NCBI RefSeq assembly: GCF_023898315.1
Contig: NC_064621.1
Coordinates: forward strand, 537,127,383 to 537,191,382
Source of the DNA: Schistocerca nitens
Taxonomy: Eukaryota > Arthropoda > Insecta > Orthoptera > Acrididae
Direction: 5' to 3'
DNA: 64,000 bases
Of this stretch, positions 1 through 11,560 are shown piece after piece. The translations under genes and the position numbers were made by a program. A model generated the notes under the pieces. The model searched no databases. It was not told the origin of the DNA and saw only the letters and a list, made by a program, of their open reading frames with translations. Positions within the stretch are counted from its first letter, which is position 1; each line of letters begins with the position of its first letter.

Positions 1-1821
1 CTAAAAATGAGATCGACAGGAAGTGCAAAACGGGTAAGCATGGATGGCTAGAGGACAAATGTAAGGATGTAGAGGCTTATCGCACGAGGTGTAAGATAGA
101 TACTGCCTACAGGAAAATTAAAGAGACCTTTGGGGAAAAAGAGAACGACTTGTATGAATATCAAGAGCTCAGATGGAAACCCAGTCCTAACCAAACAAGG
201 GAAAGCAGAAAGGTGGTAGGAGTATATAGAGGGTCTATACAAGGGCGATGTACTTGAGGACAATATTATACAAATGGAAGAGAATGTAGATGAAGATGAA
301 ATGGGAGATATGATACTGCGTGAAGAGTTTGACAGAGCACTGAAAGACCTGAGCCGAAACAAGGCCCCTGGAGTAGACAACATTCCATTAGAACTACTGA
401 CGGCCTTGGGAGAGCCAGTCCTGACAAAACTCTACCATCTGGTGGGCAAGATGTATGAGACAGGCGAAGTACCCTCAGTCTTCAAGAAGAAAATAATAAT
501 TCCAATCCCAAAGGAAGCAGGTGTTGACAGATGTGAAAATTACCGAACTATCAGTTTAATAAGTCACAGCTGCAAACTAACGCGAATTCTTTACAGACGA
601 ATGGAAAAACTGGTAGAAGCCGACCTCGGGGAAGATCAGTTTGGATTTCGGAGAAATGTTGGAACACGTGAGGCAATACTGACCTAACGACTTATCTTAG
701 AAGACGGATTAAGGACAGGCAAACCTACGTTTCTAGCATTTGTAGACTTAGAGAAACGTTTTGACAATGTTGACTGGAATACTCTCTTTCAAATTCTAAA
801 GGTGGCAGGGGGAAAATACAGGGAGCGAAAGGCTATTTATAATTTGTAAAGAAACCAGATGGCAGTTATAAGAGTCGAGGGGCATGAAAGGGAAGCCATG
901 GTTGGGAAGGGAGTGAGACAGGGTTGTAGCCTCGCCCCAATGTTATTCAATCTGTATATTGAGGAAGCAGTAATGGAAACAAAAGAATAATTCGGAGTAG
1001 GTATTAAAATTCATGGAGAAGAAGTAAAAACTTTGAGGTTCGTCGATGACATTGTAATTCTGTCAGAGACAGCAAAGGACTTGGAAGAGCAGTTGAACGG
1101 AATGGACAGTGTCTTGAAACGAGGATATAAGATGAACATTAAGAAAAGCAAAACGAGGATAATGGAATGTAGTCGAATTATTCGGGTGATGCTGAGGGAA
1201 TTAGATTAGGAAATGAGACACTTAAAGTAGTAAATGAGTTTTGTTATTGGGGGAGCAAAGTAACTGATGATGGTCGAAGTAGAGAGGATATAAAATGTAG
1301 ACTGGCAATGGCAAGGAAAGCGTTTCTGAAGAAGAGAAATTTTTTAACATGGAGTATAGATTTAAGTGTCAGGAAGTCGTTTCTGAAAGTATTTGTATGG
1401 AGTGTAGCCATGTTTTGAAGTGAAACATGGACAATAAATAGTTTGGACCGGAAGAGAATAGAAGCTTTCGAAATGTGGTGCTACAGAAGAATGCTGAAGA
1501 TTAGATGGGTAGATCACATAACTATTGAGGAGGTATTGAATAGAATTGGTGTGAAGAGGTGTTTGTGGCACAACTTGACGAGAAGAAGGGACCGGTTGGT
1601 AGGACATGTTCTGAGGCATCAAGGGATCACAAATTTAGCATTGGAGGGCAGCGTGGAGGGTAAAAATCGTAGAGGGAGACCAAGAGATGAATACATTAAG
1701 CACATTCAGAAGGATGTAGGTTGCAGTAGGTACTGGGAGATGAAGAAACTTGCACAGGATGGGGTAGCATGGAGAGCTGCATCAAACCAGTCTCAGGACT
1801 GAAGACCACAACAACAACAGA
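1..1821 (+). mobile_element. RTE-type LINE, 5' cut by window edge, degraded
   Basis: The strand encodes the second half of an RTE-like LINE polyprotein. Visible blocks in order are the linker before the reverse transcriptase, KAPGVDNIPLELL at about 361-400, DQFGFRRNVGTREA near 638-680, a damaged palm motif RFVDDIVIL near 1038-1065 where the better copy at 17693-21275 has RFADDIVIL, and the C-terminal block WCYRRMLKIRWVDH at about 1473-1514. In-frame stops occur near 685, 847 and 988, so it cannot make a working enzyme. It ends with CAGTCTCAGGACTGAAGAC and a short (ACA)n run at about 1805-1821, the same tail as the longer copy. Assignment to RTE rests on the short single-ORF layout, the microsatellite tail and the C-terminal block. 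Confidence 0.85.
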
Positions 1822-2145
1822 AGTTACAGGCTTCGGACATAGTCCACCCGCCACGAACAGGCTTTACGCTTTGACCCTTATATTTCCCATGATAAAAGTG
1901 AGACATGTACACTGAAAAGCCAAAGAAACTAGTACATGAGCCTAATATCATGTAGGCCCCCGCGAGCACGTAGATGTGCCGCCACACATCGTGGCATGGA
2001 CTCGACTAAAGTCTGAAGTAGTTCTGGAGGGAAAGGACACCCTTAACTCTGCAGAGCTGTCCAGAAATCCGTAAGAGTACGAGGGATGGAGATCTCTTCT
2101 GAACAGCACATTACAAGGCATCCCAGACATACTCAAAAATGTTCA

Positions 2146-2300
2146 AATGTGTGTGAAATCTTATGGGACTTAACTGCTAAGGTCATCAGTCCCTAAGCTT
2201 ACACACTACTTAACCTAAATTATCCTAAGGACAAAGAGAGGGAGGACTCGAACCTCCGCCGGGACCAGCCGCACAGTCCGTGACCGCAGCACCTTGCAAT
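2146..2300 (-). mobile_element. tRNA-derived SINE, variant subfamily
   Basis: The sequence reads from the tail side in plus orientation: AAATCTTATGGGACTTAAC, GGTCATCAGTCCCTAAGC, then the tRNA-like box B as GGACTCGAACC. It is flanked by an 8-bp duplication AATGTTCA (2138-2145 and 2301-2308). It shares the body of the commoner SINE in this window but differs in its middle (CTAAGCTTACACACTACTTAACC) at the point where the common type has CTAGAACTTAGAAC. A second copy is at 37177-37305. Confidence 0.8.
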
Positions 2301-2453
2301 AATGTTCATGTATGGGGTCAGGTGGCCAGAGGAAGTGCTTAAACTCAGAAGAGTGTTGCTGGCGCCGCTCAGTAGCAATTCTCGACGTGTGGGTGTCGCA
2401 CTGTCCTGCTAGAATAACCCAAATCCGTCGGAATGCACAGTGCACATGAATGG

Positions 2454-2647
2454 CTCAAATGGCTCTGAGCACTATGGGACTCAACTGCTGAGGTTATTAG
2501 TCCCCTAGAACTTAGAACTAGTTAAACCTAACTAACCTAAGGACATCACAAACATCCATGCCCGAGGCAGGATTCGAACCTGCGACCGTAGCGGTCTTGC
2601 GGTTCCAGACTGCAGCGCCTTTAACCGCACGGCCACTTCGGCCGGCC
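2454..2647 (-). mobile_element. tRNA-derived SINE (main family)
   Basis: On the minus strand the element starts with a GGCCGGCC-type head and a box B GGTTCGAATCC, followed by CTAAGGTTAGTTAGG-type body and the tail GTTGAGTCCCATAGTGCTC. It has a perfect 12-bp target duplication GCACATGAATGG at 2442-2453 and 2648-2659, and it interrupts the Tc1-like element at 1910-3479. It is close to full length (194 bp). Confidence 0.9.
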
Positions 2648-3611
2648 GCACATGAATGGATACGAGTGATCTGACAGGATGCTTACGTAAGTATCACCTT
2701 TCACAATTGTATCTAGACGTATCAGTGGTCCCATATCACTCGAACTGCACACGCCCCAAACCATTACAGAACCTCCACCAGACTGGACAGTCCCTTGCTG
2801 ACATGCAGGGTCCATGGATTCATAAGGTTGTCTCCATACCGTACACGTCCATCAGCTCTATACAGTTTGAAACGAGTCTCATCCGATCAGGCAATATATT
2901 TCCAGTCATTAACAGTCCAATGTCGGTGTTGACGGGCCCAGGCGAGGCGTAAATCTGTGTGTCGTGCAGTCATCAAGGTTTTCGGCCTCAAAAGCTCATA
3001 TTGATGATGTTTCGTTGAATGGTTCGCCGCTGACACTTGCTGATAGCCCACCATTCAAATATGCAGCAATTTGCGGAAGAGTTGCACTTCTGTCACGTTG
3101 AACGATTATCTTCAGTCGTCATTGGTCCCGTTCATGCAAGATCTTTTTCCGGCCGCAGCGATGTCGGAGATTTGATGTTTTACCGGATTCCTGATATTGA
3201 CGGTGCACTCGTGAAATGGTCGTACGGGAAAATCCCCACGTCATCGCTAAGTTGCAAATGCTGTGTACCATTGCCCGTGCGCCGACTATAAATCACCACG
3301 TTCAAACTCGCTTAAATCTTGATAACCTGGAATTGCAGCTGGAGTAACCGAGCTAACGACTGCGACAGACACTGGTTGTCTTATGTAGGCGTTGGCGACC
3401 GCAGCGCCGTATTCTGCCTGTTTACATATCTCTGTATTTCAAAAAGCATGCCTGTACCAGTTTCTTTGGCGCTTCAGTGTATGTAACAAATGCTAAATAC
3501 CTCATGAAAAGTCATATCCAACCTGTCGATAGTTCCTGCAGCAGATACGAAATTGCTTCAGTGATCACTTCGAAACAGAGAAATAAAGCAATTGATGGCA
3601 CGACAGGAGTA

Positions 3612-4184
3612 TACAGGGTGTTCGAGGAGGAAAGGCCAATACTGAGGGATACGATAAGAACAACCATCAGAAGCAAAGGTTCTGGTAAACATGGGCTTGA
3701 AAATGCCTACCTTAAGAGCTTTGAGCACTTCTTCATCTTCGATACTATGAAACACATCTCTTCAACCGCAGCCTCCTTGCTTTTCATATTTTCAGAGGCG
3801 GTAGTGTGGACCAAACAAGAAATGAAGCCAGTAAACGATCTGTAAAGTGTATACCTTATGATATATGAGTACTGGTTCATCTTTCCTAGTGTGAAACACA
3901 TCTCTCCTACTAAACAAATGCCTATAGTCATTAAGTTCTGCACTCGAGAGCCCACGTGTAAAAAAACATTTTTTTATTGTTTTGGTCCATCTTGTCTCCT
4001 CGCAAAACATGCAACGCAAGGAGCTTGCAGTAGAAAAGATTTGTTTCACAGTATCGAAGATGAAGAAGTGCTTATAGCTCCTAAGGTAGGCATTTAGAGC
4101 CCATGTTTTCCAGACTTTTCTGCTTCGAATTATCATTCCTGTGATATCCCTAAATATTGGAAATTCCTCCTGGGACATCCTTTA
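3612..4184. mobile_element. Fold-back/MITE-like element
   Basis: The two halves are inverted copies: the left end starts TATACAGGGTGTTCGAGGAG and the right end mirrors it as CTCCTGGGACATCCTTTATA. Internal blocks such as GAAACACATCTCTTC, CTTCATCTTCGATACTATG and ACATGGGCT occur in both orientations. Reading either strand gives similar short peptides, which is the signature of an inverted repeat and not a gene. No transposase is encoded. A relative forms the larger structure at about 21486-22742. Confidence 0.7.
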
Positions 4185-4622
4185 TAAGGGCTACTGTAGA
4201 GCTGTACACAGTATTATTGTTAATTATTATTAGAATGGTCGGACACAAAGTGTTAACATCCTGATGCCTTCCCCTCTCTGACAGTTCATAATTAAGGCAT
4301 CCAACAATCAAATGATTTACAAACAGTAGGTATAGTGTGAAAGATTACCGTCAAACCACCTTGCCTAGGGTCGCCAGCTGAAAGTTGATGTCGTCAAGCC
4401 CCGAATGAAAACTGCGCAACGGATAACTGGGGAGGGGAGCTTGAGGGCGCTACCTAGAGAGCGTGCCCTTTCTGTACGACACTAAGCAAGGGGCTGGAGG
4501 GCTCACACGCTGATGTGTGGCTCCCTGCATTCTATATCTTTTATTTTAAATGAATTCCTTCAACTTGACTCCTATGTGGTTTTTAAGGTATGTTAAAAAT
4601 TGATGAAAATTGATTACCTATT
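4185..4622. other. No gene recognised
   Basis: This stretch lies between the fold-back element and Tc1 copy 1. It has mixed composition with a moderately GC-rich block at 4380-4520, and I see no coding frame, RNA or repeat signature in it. Confidence 0.5.
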
Positions 4623-4624
4623 TA

Positions 4625-6032
4625 CACTCCTGGAAATTGAAATAAGAACACCGTGAATTCATTGTCCCAGGAAGGGGAAACTTTATTGACACATTCCTAG
4701 GGTCAGATACATCACATGATCACACTGACAGAACCACAGGCAACAGAGCATGCACAATGTCGGCACTAGTACAGTGTATATCCACCTTTCGCAGCAATGC
4801 AGGCTGCTATTCTCCCATGGAGACGATCGTAGAGATGCTCGATGTAGTCCTGTGGAACGGCTTGCCATGCCATTTCCACCTGGCGCCTCAGTTGGACCAG
4901 CGTTCGTGCCGGACGTGCAGACCGCGTGAGACGACGCTTCATCCAGTCCGAAACATGCTCAATGGGGGACAGATCCGGAGATCTTGTTGGCCAGGGTAGT
5001 TGACTTACACCTTCTAGAGCACGTTGGGTGGCACGGGATACATGCGGACGTGCATTGTCCTGTTGGAACAGCAAGTTCCCTTGCCGGTCTAGGAATGGTA
5101 GAACGATGGGTTCGATGACGGTTTGGATGTACCGTGCACTATTCAGTGTCCCCTCGACGATCACCAGTGGTGTACGGCCAGTGTAGGAGATCGCTCCCCA
5201 CACCATGATGCCGGGTGTTGGCCCTGTGTGCCTCGGTCGTATGCAGTCCTGATTGTGGCGCTCACCTGCACGGCGCCAAACACGCATACGACCATCATTG
5301 GCACCAAGGCAGAAGCGACTGTCATCGCTGAAGACGACACGTCTCCATTCGTCCCTCCATTCACGCCTGTCGCGACACCACTGGAGGCGGGCTGCACGAT
5401 GTTGGGGCGTGAGCGGAAGACGGCCTAACGGTGTGCGGGACCGTAGCCCAGCTTCATGGAGACGGTTGCGAATGGTCCTCGCCGATACCCCAGGAGCAAC
5501 AGTGTCCCTAATTTGCTGGGAAGTGGCGGTGCGGTCCCCTACGGCACTGCGTAGGATCCTACGGTCTTGGCGTGCATCCGTGCGTCGCTGCGGTCCGGTC
5601 CCAGGTCGACGGGCACGTGCACCTTCCGCCGACCACTGGCGACAACATCGATGTACTGTGGAGACCTCACGCCCCACGTGTTGAGCAATTCGGCGGTACG
5701 TCCAGCCGGCCTCCCGCATGCCCACTATACGCCCTCGCTCAAAGTCCGTCAACTGCACATACGGTTCACGTCCACGCTGTCGCGGCATGCTACCAGTGTT
5801 AAAGGCTGCGATGGAGCTCCGTATGCCACGGCAAACTGGCTGACACTGACGGCGGCGGTGCACAAATGCTGCGCAGCTAGCGCCATTCGACGGCCAACAC
5901 CGCGGTTCCTGGTGTGTCCGCTGTGCCGTGCGTGTGATTATTGCTTGTACAGCCCTCTCGCAGTGTCCGGAGCAAGTATGGTGGGTCTGACACACCGGTG
6001 TCAATGTGTTCTTTTTTCCATTTCCAGGAGTG
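4625..6032 (-). mobile_element. Tc1/mariner-superfamily element, copy 1, complete ends
   Basis: Terminal inverted repeats of about 27 bp begin CACTCCTGGAAAT at both ends and include AAGAACAC. TA dinucleotides flank the element at 4623-4624 and 6033-6034. It is 1,408 bp, 14 bp shorter than the two other copies (23595-25016 and 54377-55798), because a 14-bp segment is missing near 4742 in the region after the transposase stop. An AATAAA signal lies on the minus strand at 4682-4687, just inside the 3' end. One transposase gene fills the interior. Confidence 0.95.
4766..5788 (-). CDS. Tc1-like transposase, 340 codons (copy 1)
   Basis: This is a cut-and-paste DDE transposase that would bind its own inverted repeats in the nucleus and join the excised DNA at TA. 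I chose the internal ATG (MPRQRGREPYVQ) at 5788, although the frame is open upstream to 6004, because it gives the usual Tc1 length of about 340 residues and a start at the DNA-binding region. Paired helix-turn-helix regions occupy roughly residues 12-115 (DFERGRIVGMREAGWTYRRI). The catalytic triad is D155 (VVFSDDSRF), D244 (FQQDNARPH) and E277 (SPIEHV). Copy 1 differs from the majority of the three copies by E156D, A269T and W280S. The last two are next to the catalytic Glu, so activity is doubtful even though the frame is intact. Confidence 0.92.
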   Translation of the reverse strand: MPRQRGREPYVQLTDFERGRIVGMREAGWTYRRIAQHVGREVSTVHRCCRQWSAEGARARRPGTGPQRRTDARQDRRILRSAVGDRTATSQQIRDTVAPGVSARTIRNRLHEAGLRSRTPLGRLPLTPQHRAARLQWCRDRREWRDEWRRVVFSDDSRFCLGANDGRMRVWRRAGERHNQDCIRPRHTGPTPGIMVWGAISYTGRTPLVIVEGTLNSARYIQTVIEPIVLPFLDRQGNLLFQQDNARPHVSRATQRALEGVSQLPWPTRSPDLSPIEHVSDWMKRRLTRSARPARTLVQLRRQVEMAWQAVPQDYIEHLYDRLHGRIAACIAAKGGYTLY

Positions 6033-6034
6033 TA

Positions 6035-7490
6035 TTTTAAACATTATAACTCGACTTTACAGCGATTGCAGCAATTGTTTCAGTTTACAGATATTACAGT
6101 TTTACAACTTATAACTCGGGTATATTATATACTAATCTGCACGTACATTTCTACGGGTAAGACGGAATTGCGTTGGTCAAATGTATACCACCAAAGTCTC
6201 CCAATATTTTACATAGGACATTCACTATGTGAGGAGGATAACGGGCAAACTGGGGACCGAAATTAAACGAGCACATTCATTTCCTTACACAGTCCGAAGC
6301 TGAAAATAAAAGAATTAGTACAAATATTCAAATACCTCTCTTCCATGCGTGAACATCGAGACAGACGCACTGAGGGCACGTCTGCTCACTTACCCGTTTT
6401 CTGTAACACTCCCCAGGTCTATCTGGGCCCCGGTGGAGGGGGTGGTCGAACCACTTGGCCGTGACCAACCTCTCCAGCCCAAATCTTGTGACACTGGACA
6501 GTCTTTGACTTTTACCTGCCTGTGCTTTCTCTTTGATCCCCTTCCCAGGAGGGAGGTTGGTTCTACTATACTACATTACTACTTTCCAACTAAGATTTGG
6601 CCACGCTTTACGGAAAGGTGTGAGGAGGAATAGGAAAGTTCATGTGCAGATTCAGATTCACGTACAAGAAATGCATAATACACGACACATATAAATACGT
6701 ATTATGAAGCCTGACACATTTCTTTCCACCCGTCCACATGGGTTCTGTTGCACCCGCGGCCGGCCGCGTCGTGTAATAAAATTGGCGGCGGAGCCGCCTC
6801 TGTTTGTATTTCCCGGTGCGAGCGAGCAGTGAAACCTGCTGCTTATGGAGCGGAAACTACCGTACCGTTTCAAGTCCACACATTTTAACTTGGTTCATTT
6901 TAATTGGAGGTGCAGGTGAAGCAAGTGCCACGAGGGAAGGTGGTAGTGAGTGGTAGCATGTTTTGTAACACGTTGCCTACGCTAATTGTTACTAGTTAAC
7001 TTTCATATCTGAGGAGGGGTAGTTAGCACTCGCAGAGCACTGACAATGGCTGAAAGTAGATTTCTGACTACGACAGCAATGAAAATATACACAAGTAATT
7101 GCAAAGTCTAAGATGAAACAACAGTACTGTTGTTGAAACAAGTAACCGAATGGATCTGGGGCATGATTTATGATGTGCGATTACTGGAAACAACTCAATA
7201 GACAGAAGCATTACCAACTGACTCATTGACTCATAAGTTTGTGATTTTTTACAACACCCACAAAACTAAATATCATTTATCTTTCTCTATTTTTAAAATA
7301 AAAATGTGTAAAGAAACTTATTTCTCATTCTAAAGTTTAATTACGTGCTAAAGTTGGTTGGGTTTGGGGGTGGGGGGGGGGGGTGGAGTGGTGGTAGAGG
7401 GAAGGTGGGGGTACTGTCTAATATCTGGTTGCAGGCAGGGGTAATAGTCTAAGAACGGTTGGGAACCACTGGCCTATATTAACGTCCATT
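6035..7490. other. No gene recognised; GC-rich patch and poly-G tract
   Basis: I see no coding frame with recognisable domains. A GC-rich block lies at about 6735-6850 (contains GCGGCCGGCCGCG), and a G-rich tract with long G runs lies at about 7364-7385. Neither has a transposon boundary I can identify. Confidence 0.4.
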
Positions 7491-7492
7491 AA

Positions 7493-7526
7493 TAGATGTC
7501 TGGATGCTTTTGATCAGACAGTGTAC
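7493..7526. repeat. Orphan Tc1 inverted-repeat end
   Basis: ATGTCTGGATGCTTTTGATC followed by AGACAGTGTA closely resembles the terminal repeat of the Tc1-like element at 41834-42978 (GTCTGGATACTTTTGA-type). I see no partner end nearby, so this is probably a solitary remnant. Confidence 0.4.
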
Positions 7527-7575
7527 ATAACTATCGAGTTCTCTATTTTCGTAATACAGGAAGAACATTATTGAC

Positions 7576-8752
7576 AAACTGATAACAAAGAAACTGGTAT
7601 AGACAAGCGTATTCAAATACAGAGATACGCAAACAGGTAGAATACGGCGCTGCGGTCGGCAACACCTATATAAGACAACATGTGTCTGGCGCAGTAGTTA
7701 GACCGGTTACTAATGCTTCAATGCCAGATTATCAAGATTTAAGTAAGTCTGAATGTGGTGTTACAGTCGGCACACAAGCAAAGGGACACAGCACCTCCGA
7801 CGTAACGATGGAGTGGGGATTTTCCCGTATGACCATTTCACGAGTGCACCGTTAATTTTAGGGATCAGGTAAAACATCAAATCTCCGACATCTCTACGGC
7901 CGGGAAAAAATCCTGCAAGAACGGGACCAACAACGACTGAAGGTAATCGTTCAACGTGACAGAAGTGCAACCGTTCCGCAAATTGTTGCAGATTTCAATG
8001 GTGGGCAACCAACAAGTGTCAGTGGCGAACCATTCAACGAAACATCATCGACATGGGCTTTTGGAGTCGAAGGTCCACTCGTGTACACTTGATGACCCCA
8101 CGACACAAAGATTTACGCCTCGCCTGGGCCCGTCCACACCGACATTGGACTGTTGAGTGGAAACATCTTCTCTGGTCGAACGAGTCTCGTTTCAAATTGT
8201 GTATATGGCGACAACCTCATGAATCCACGGGCCCTGCATGTCAGTAGGGGGCTGTTCACGTTGGTGGAGGCTCTGTAATGATGTGGAGCGTGCGTGGGAC
8301 TCCTCATGCGTGGAGATACGACTCCGACAGGTGATACGAACCTAAGTATCCTGTCTGATCACCAGCATCCATTCATGTCCATTGTGTATTCCGACGGACT
8401 TGGGCAATTCCAGCAGGACAATGTGACACCCCATACGTCGAGAATTGCTACAGAGTGACCCCATGAACACTCTTCTAAGTTTAAACACTTCCGCTGGCCA
8501 CCAGACTCCCCAGACATGAGCATTATTGAACATATCTGGGGTGCCTTGCAACGTGCTGTTCAGGAGAGATCTTCACTTCGCATACTCTTAGGGATTTCTG
8601 GACAGCCCTGCAGGGTTCATGGTGTCAATTCACTCCAGCACTACTTCAACATTAGTCGAGTCCATCCCACGTCGTGTTGCGGCATTTCTGCGTGCTCGCG
8701 GGGGCCCTACACGACATTAGGCTGGTGAACCAATTTCTTTGGCTCCTCAGCG
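7576..8752 (+). mobile_element. Tc1-like DNA transposon relic (same family as 1910-3479)
   Basis: The left end contains CAAAGAAACTGGTATA and the right end ACCAATTTCTTTGGCTCCTC, matching the family's inverted repeats; TA follows at 8753-8754. The plus strand encodes a broken Tc1 transposase: LWSNESRF replaces the first catalytic Asp with Asn near 8176-8200, QDNVTPHTSR near 8416-8445 keeps the second Asp, and the third region reads PDMSIIEHIWG near 8512-8540. Stops (for example near 8246) and frame changes disable it. Confidence 0.8.
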
Positions 8753-8785
8753 TATTTCGTCGTTGAAAGGTAATATTGCTTGTGT

Positions 8786-8935
8786 AGTCTTCAGTCCGAA
8801 GACTGGTTTGATGCAACTCTCGACACTAATCTATCCTGTGCAAGTATCTTTATCTCTAAATGACTACTGTAGCCTTCATCTACATGTGTTTGATCCTACT
8901 GTGTTCGAGTCTTGGTCTGCCTCTCGTAAGTGACC
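8786..8935 (-). mobile_element. 5'-truncated RTE LINE tail
   Basis: The reverse complement ends with the RTE 3' terminus seen at 1730-1821 and 21150-21240. In plus orientation this appears as AGTCTTCAGTCCGAAGACTG, GGTTTGATGCAACTCTC and ATCCTGTGCAAG. About 150 bp of the 3' end is present, a typical outcome of incomplete target-primed reverse transcription. No target duplication was identified. Confidence 0.7.
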
Positions 8936-10370
8936 CATGATCCATTATCGAACGATAAACGCGTTTTTGCTTCACACAGGTCGATGGTAGGCAAAATCGA
9001 TTGTCAAGTGACGCTGATGCTAAGGGAGTGAAGTGTGAGTAGATTCGAGTTTGGTGCCAGTGTAGTCCGGTCGGAGTTGTAAGCAACGCGTCGTGTCGTA
9101 CAGGCTGAGTGAGCCCACACTGCCGAGCGTTTCCCTCAGTAAAACATTACCAATTTGCTACATATGATACTCCTGACAAGTATTTCGCAAAGGTTTTCCG
9201 TGTGCTGCGTATTAGTGTTCACGTCAACAGCGCCGGCCGCCCGTTAATTGCAGTGAGAGTTGTGTGGTAGAGGATAAATGTGTGGCGCAATACCAATACT
9301 TCTGACCTGCGGCGAGATTAACATTAAAGAGAAGTGTGAGACGAAAGTCGTGTCTGCCTCACATTGTGTCTAATCAGAGTATATTAAATAAAGTAGTGTA
9401 AGAAATCTTGGTGCTGGTTATTGCAAAAACCTTTATCATTGTGTGAACCTCGTTGGACAGTCCCACGCTGATTAGAAACGACTTCAGAAGTAGCTGAATC
9501 TGTTCAGTACATATCTGTTTGGTCACGGCCACATCAAAATTAAAGTTAGGCTGCTATTTCGGTTGATAACAAAAGACGTCATACTAATCGGGAGTATTTC
9601 ATACCACAGGCTTAAAAATTGTGAGGAAAATATTAATAGCCGCTTAGCAGAAACGCTGTCTAGTCCTAGGTCTTTAAATCCTCGCCGATGACTTTTTATT
9701 TTCGCAGGGAACGTACATCGCACCTAAATGAGTGCTTTTTTCCCAGCCAGGTTGGTCTGTTGTTCTGTCTTATTCTCCACGCCCTACTTTAGTCCTCAGG
9801 TTTCACTAACAAGGACTTCATTAAAATTTAATTTATGACGAGGCATTGTTAATTAGGAGGCAGACTGGAAAAAATTCCGGGGAGTCATTAAAAGAAGAAA
9901 AATGCGAATACGTCCATAATGGTCTCAAAGACAGTCAAATAACAAAGATAGCGTTACTCTGAAAGGATTTACGGAAGCCACGGAAGAGGTAAGTTAGAAA
10001 GATCAGACGAATAACTGAACTTCATCCTCCCTATTGCGAGTCATACGTGGGATAGGATTCACGCGTTTCGCATAGTACGTGACTGCCACTGAGACTACAG
10101 CAAAAGTAATCGAGTGTGTCTGCGTATGTCTGATAAGTACGCATTACGTTTCTCCATCGTGTAAAACGAGAGAAAAACGGCGATGGCGGAACACAATCTT
10201 ATGAACAAGCACAAGTGTTTGAGCATACACAGATTGCAGCCCACGTTTCGAGTAACTAGGAACCAACCGTCAACGAAATTTTATAGATGACATTCTGCAG
10301 TATGCAAGACTTTCTGATGGCTGCTGAGAGAACCATGCGTGCTACACAAGAGTGTGCTCCAAAGTTTTCA
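8936..10370. other. No gene recognised
   Basis: I examined both strands and found no coding frame longer than about 70 codons and no recognised repeat. A 9220-9260 segment is GC-rich (GCGCCGGCCGCCC). The rest is AT-rich single-copy-looking sequence within this window. Confidence 0.45.
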
Positions 10371-10374
10371 TCTA

Positions 10375-11560
10375 CGTCTACATACATGTATACACTAAAC
10401 CACTATGACGTGCATGGTAGAGGGAACGTAACACTGAACCCCACACGATGGTTTCTTTCCGTTCCAGTCACGTACACAGCCGGGAAAAATGACTGGTGAC
10501 AAGCCTGTAGAGACTGCAGCTTGACTAATCTTGTGTTCTACAACTACGTACATACTCTCCAAGACACCATACGGTGAATGGCGGAGGGTACTTAGATCCA
10601 TTTTTAGTCACTCCCCTTCCTGTTCCATTCACGAATAGAACGAGAGATAAGCGAGTAACTATACATCACCATACGTGCAGTAATTTCTCTTATCTTGTCT
10701 TTGCGGTCCTTGCGTGAAATGTTCATTGGCGGCAGTAGAGTCGTTCTGCAGTCAGCGGCAAATGCTGAGTCTGTAAATTTTCTCAACAGAGTTTCGCGAA
10801 AAGAAAGTCGGCTTCTCTCCAGGGTTTCCCATTTGAATTCACGGATAATTTCCGAAACATTCGCTTGTTGATAAGGTAAACCGGTAACAAATCTAGCAGC
10901 ACTCCTCCCGATTGGTTCGGCATCTTTCTTTAATCCTACCTGGCAGGAATTCCAATTACTCGAGCACTTCTCGGAAATATGTCACTAGTGATCTATAAGC
11001 GATGGGTTACACTTTTCTAGAATTCTCGTAATAAACCAAAGTCGAAAGTTCACCTTCTCTGCTACTGACCTTACGTTCAAAATGGTTCAGATGGCTCTGA
11101 GCACTATGGGACTTAACATCTGAGGTCATCAGTCCCCTAGAACTTAGAACAACTTGAACCTAACTAACCTAAGGACATCACACACATTCATGCCCGAGGC
11201 AGGATTCGAACCTGCGACCGTAGCTGACCTTACGTACTCGTCCAATTTCACACCCCTTGTCAACGTTACGCCTAGATATTTCATCGGCGTGAATGTGTCA
11301 ATCCGTCCGTCATTTTACATAATTGTTTTTCCTATTCGTATGCATTAACTTACATTTTCCTACCCTTAGAGAAGGCTGCCGGTCATCGTATAAATAGAAA
11401 TTCTGTCGTAAATCTTCCCGTGTCCTGCTACATCTCTCATCGACGACAACTTCCCGTGCATTACAGCGTCAAGAAACAGTCGCAAATTACTATTCACCCT
11501 ATCCATTCGCAGTCTCTAGTGCAGAAATATTTTTCTAGATTTTTCACTAAATACTGGTTC
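10375..11560 (-). mobile_element. CR1/Jockey-like LINE reverse-transcriptase relic, with SINE insertion
   Basis: Reading the minus strand downward, the palm region appears as NLRLFLDAVMHGKL near 11450-11500 (FADD degraded to FLDA), then MKYLGVTLTRGVKLDEYVRS near 11236-11300. After the SINE at 11077-11223 come the thumb-side blocks FRLWFITRILEKC, GRSAARFVTGLPYQQANVSE and RKFTDSAFAADCRTTLLPPM (10604-10910). The order and motifs are those of CR1/L2/Jockey-type reverse transcriptases. Frame changes and stops are frequent. The upstream endonuclease half was not found. The region 11560-11840 may hold further decayed sequence but I cannot assign it. Confidence 0.7.
11077..11223 (-). mobile_element. 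SINE (main family), head-truncated
   Basis: The tail-to-head sequence TTCAGATGGCTCTGAGCAC through GGATTCGAACCTGCGACCGT is present, but the distal tRNA-like head is missing. A perfect 12-bp target duplication CTGACCTTACGT flanks it (11065-11076 and 11224-11235), lying inside the LINE relic. Confidence 0.9.

Larger units (their letters stand above)
1910..3479 (-). mobile_element. Tc1-like DNA transposon, degraded, with two nested SINEs
   Basis: The ends read CACTGAAAAGCCAAAGAAAC on the left and its near-complement on the right (3455-3479). Both are flanked by TA (1908-1909 and 3480-3481), the Tc1/mariner target duplication. The minus strand carries scattered Tc1 transposase segments with many frame changes; the second catalytic motif reads GQCDTHTSR where sister copies keep QDNATPHTSR or QDNVTPHTSR. 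Two SINEs interrupt it at 2146-2300 and 2454-2647. Removing them leaves about 1.2 kb, so some coding sequence is also deleted. Sister copies lie at about 7576-8752 (plus) and 32274-32880 (minus). Confidence 0.8.

Noticed and set aside
5123-5684. Long frames (101, 143, 157 codons) antisense to the Tc1 copy 1 transposase, repeated at copies 2 and 3
   Set aside because: They are antisense shadows of the GC-rich, Arg-rich transposase; the recurrence simply reflects the three copies and no domain is recognisable.
4766-6004. 412-codon version of the Tc1 transposase starting near the inverted repeat
   Set aside because: The first 72 codons run through the leader and terminal-repeat side and show no family similarity; the ATG at codon 73 gives the usual 340 residues.
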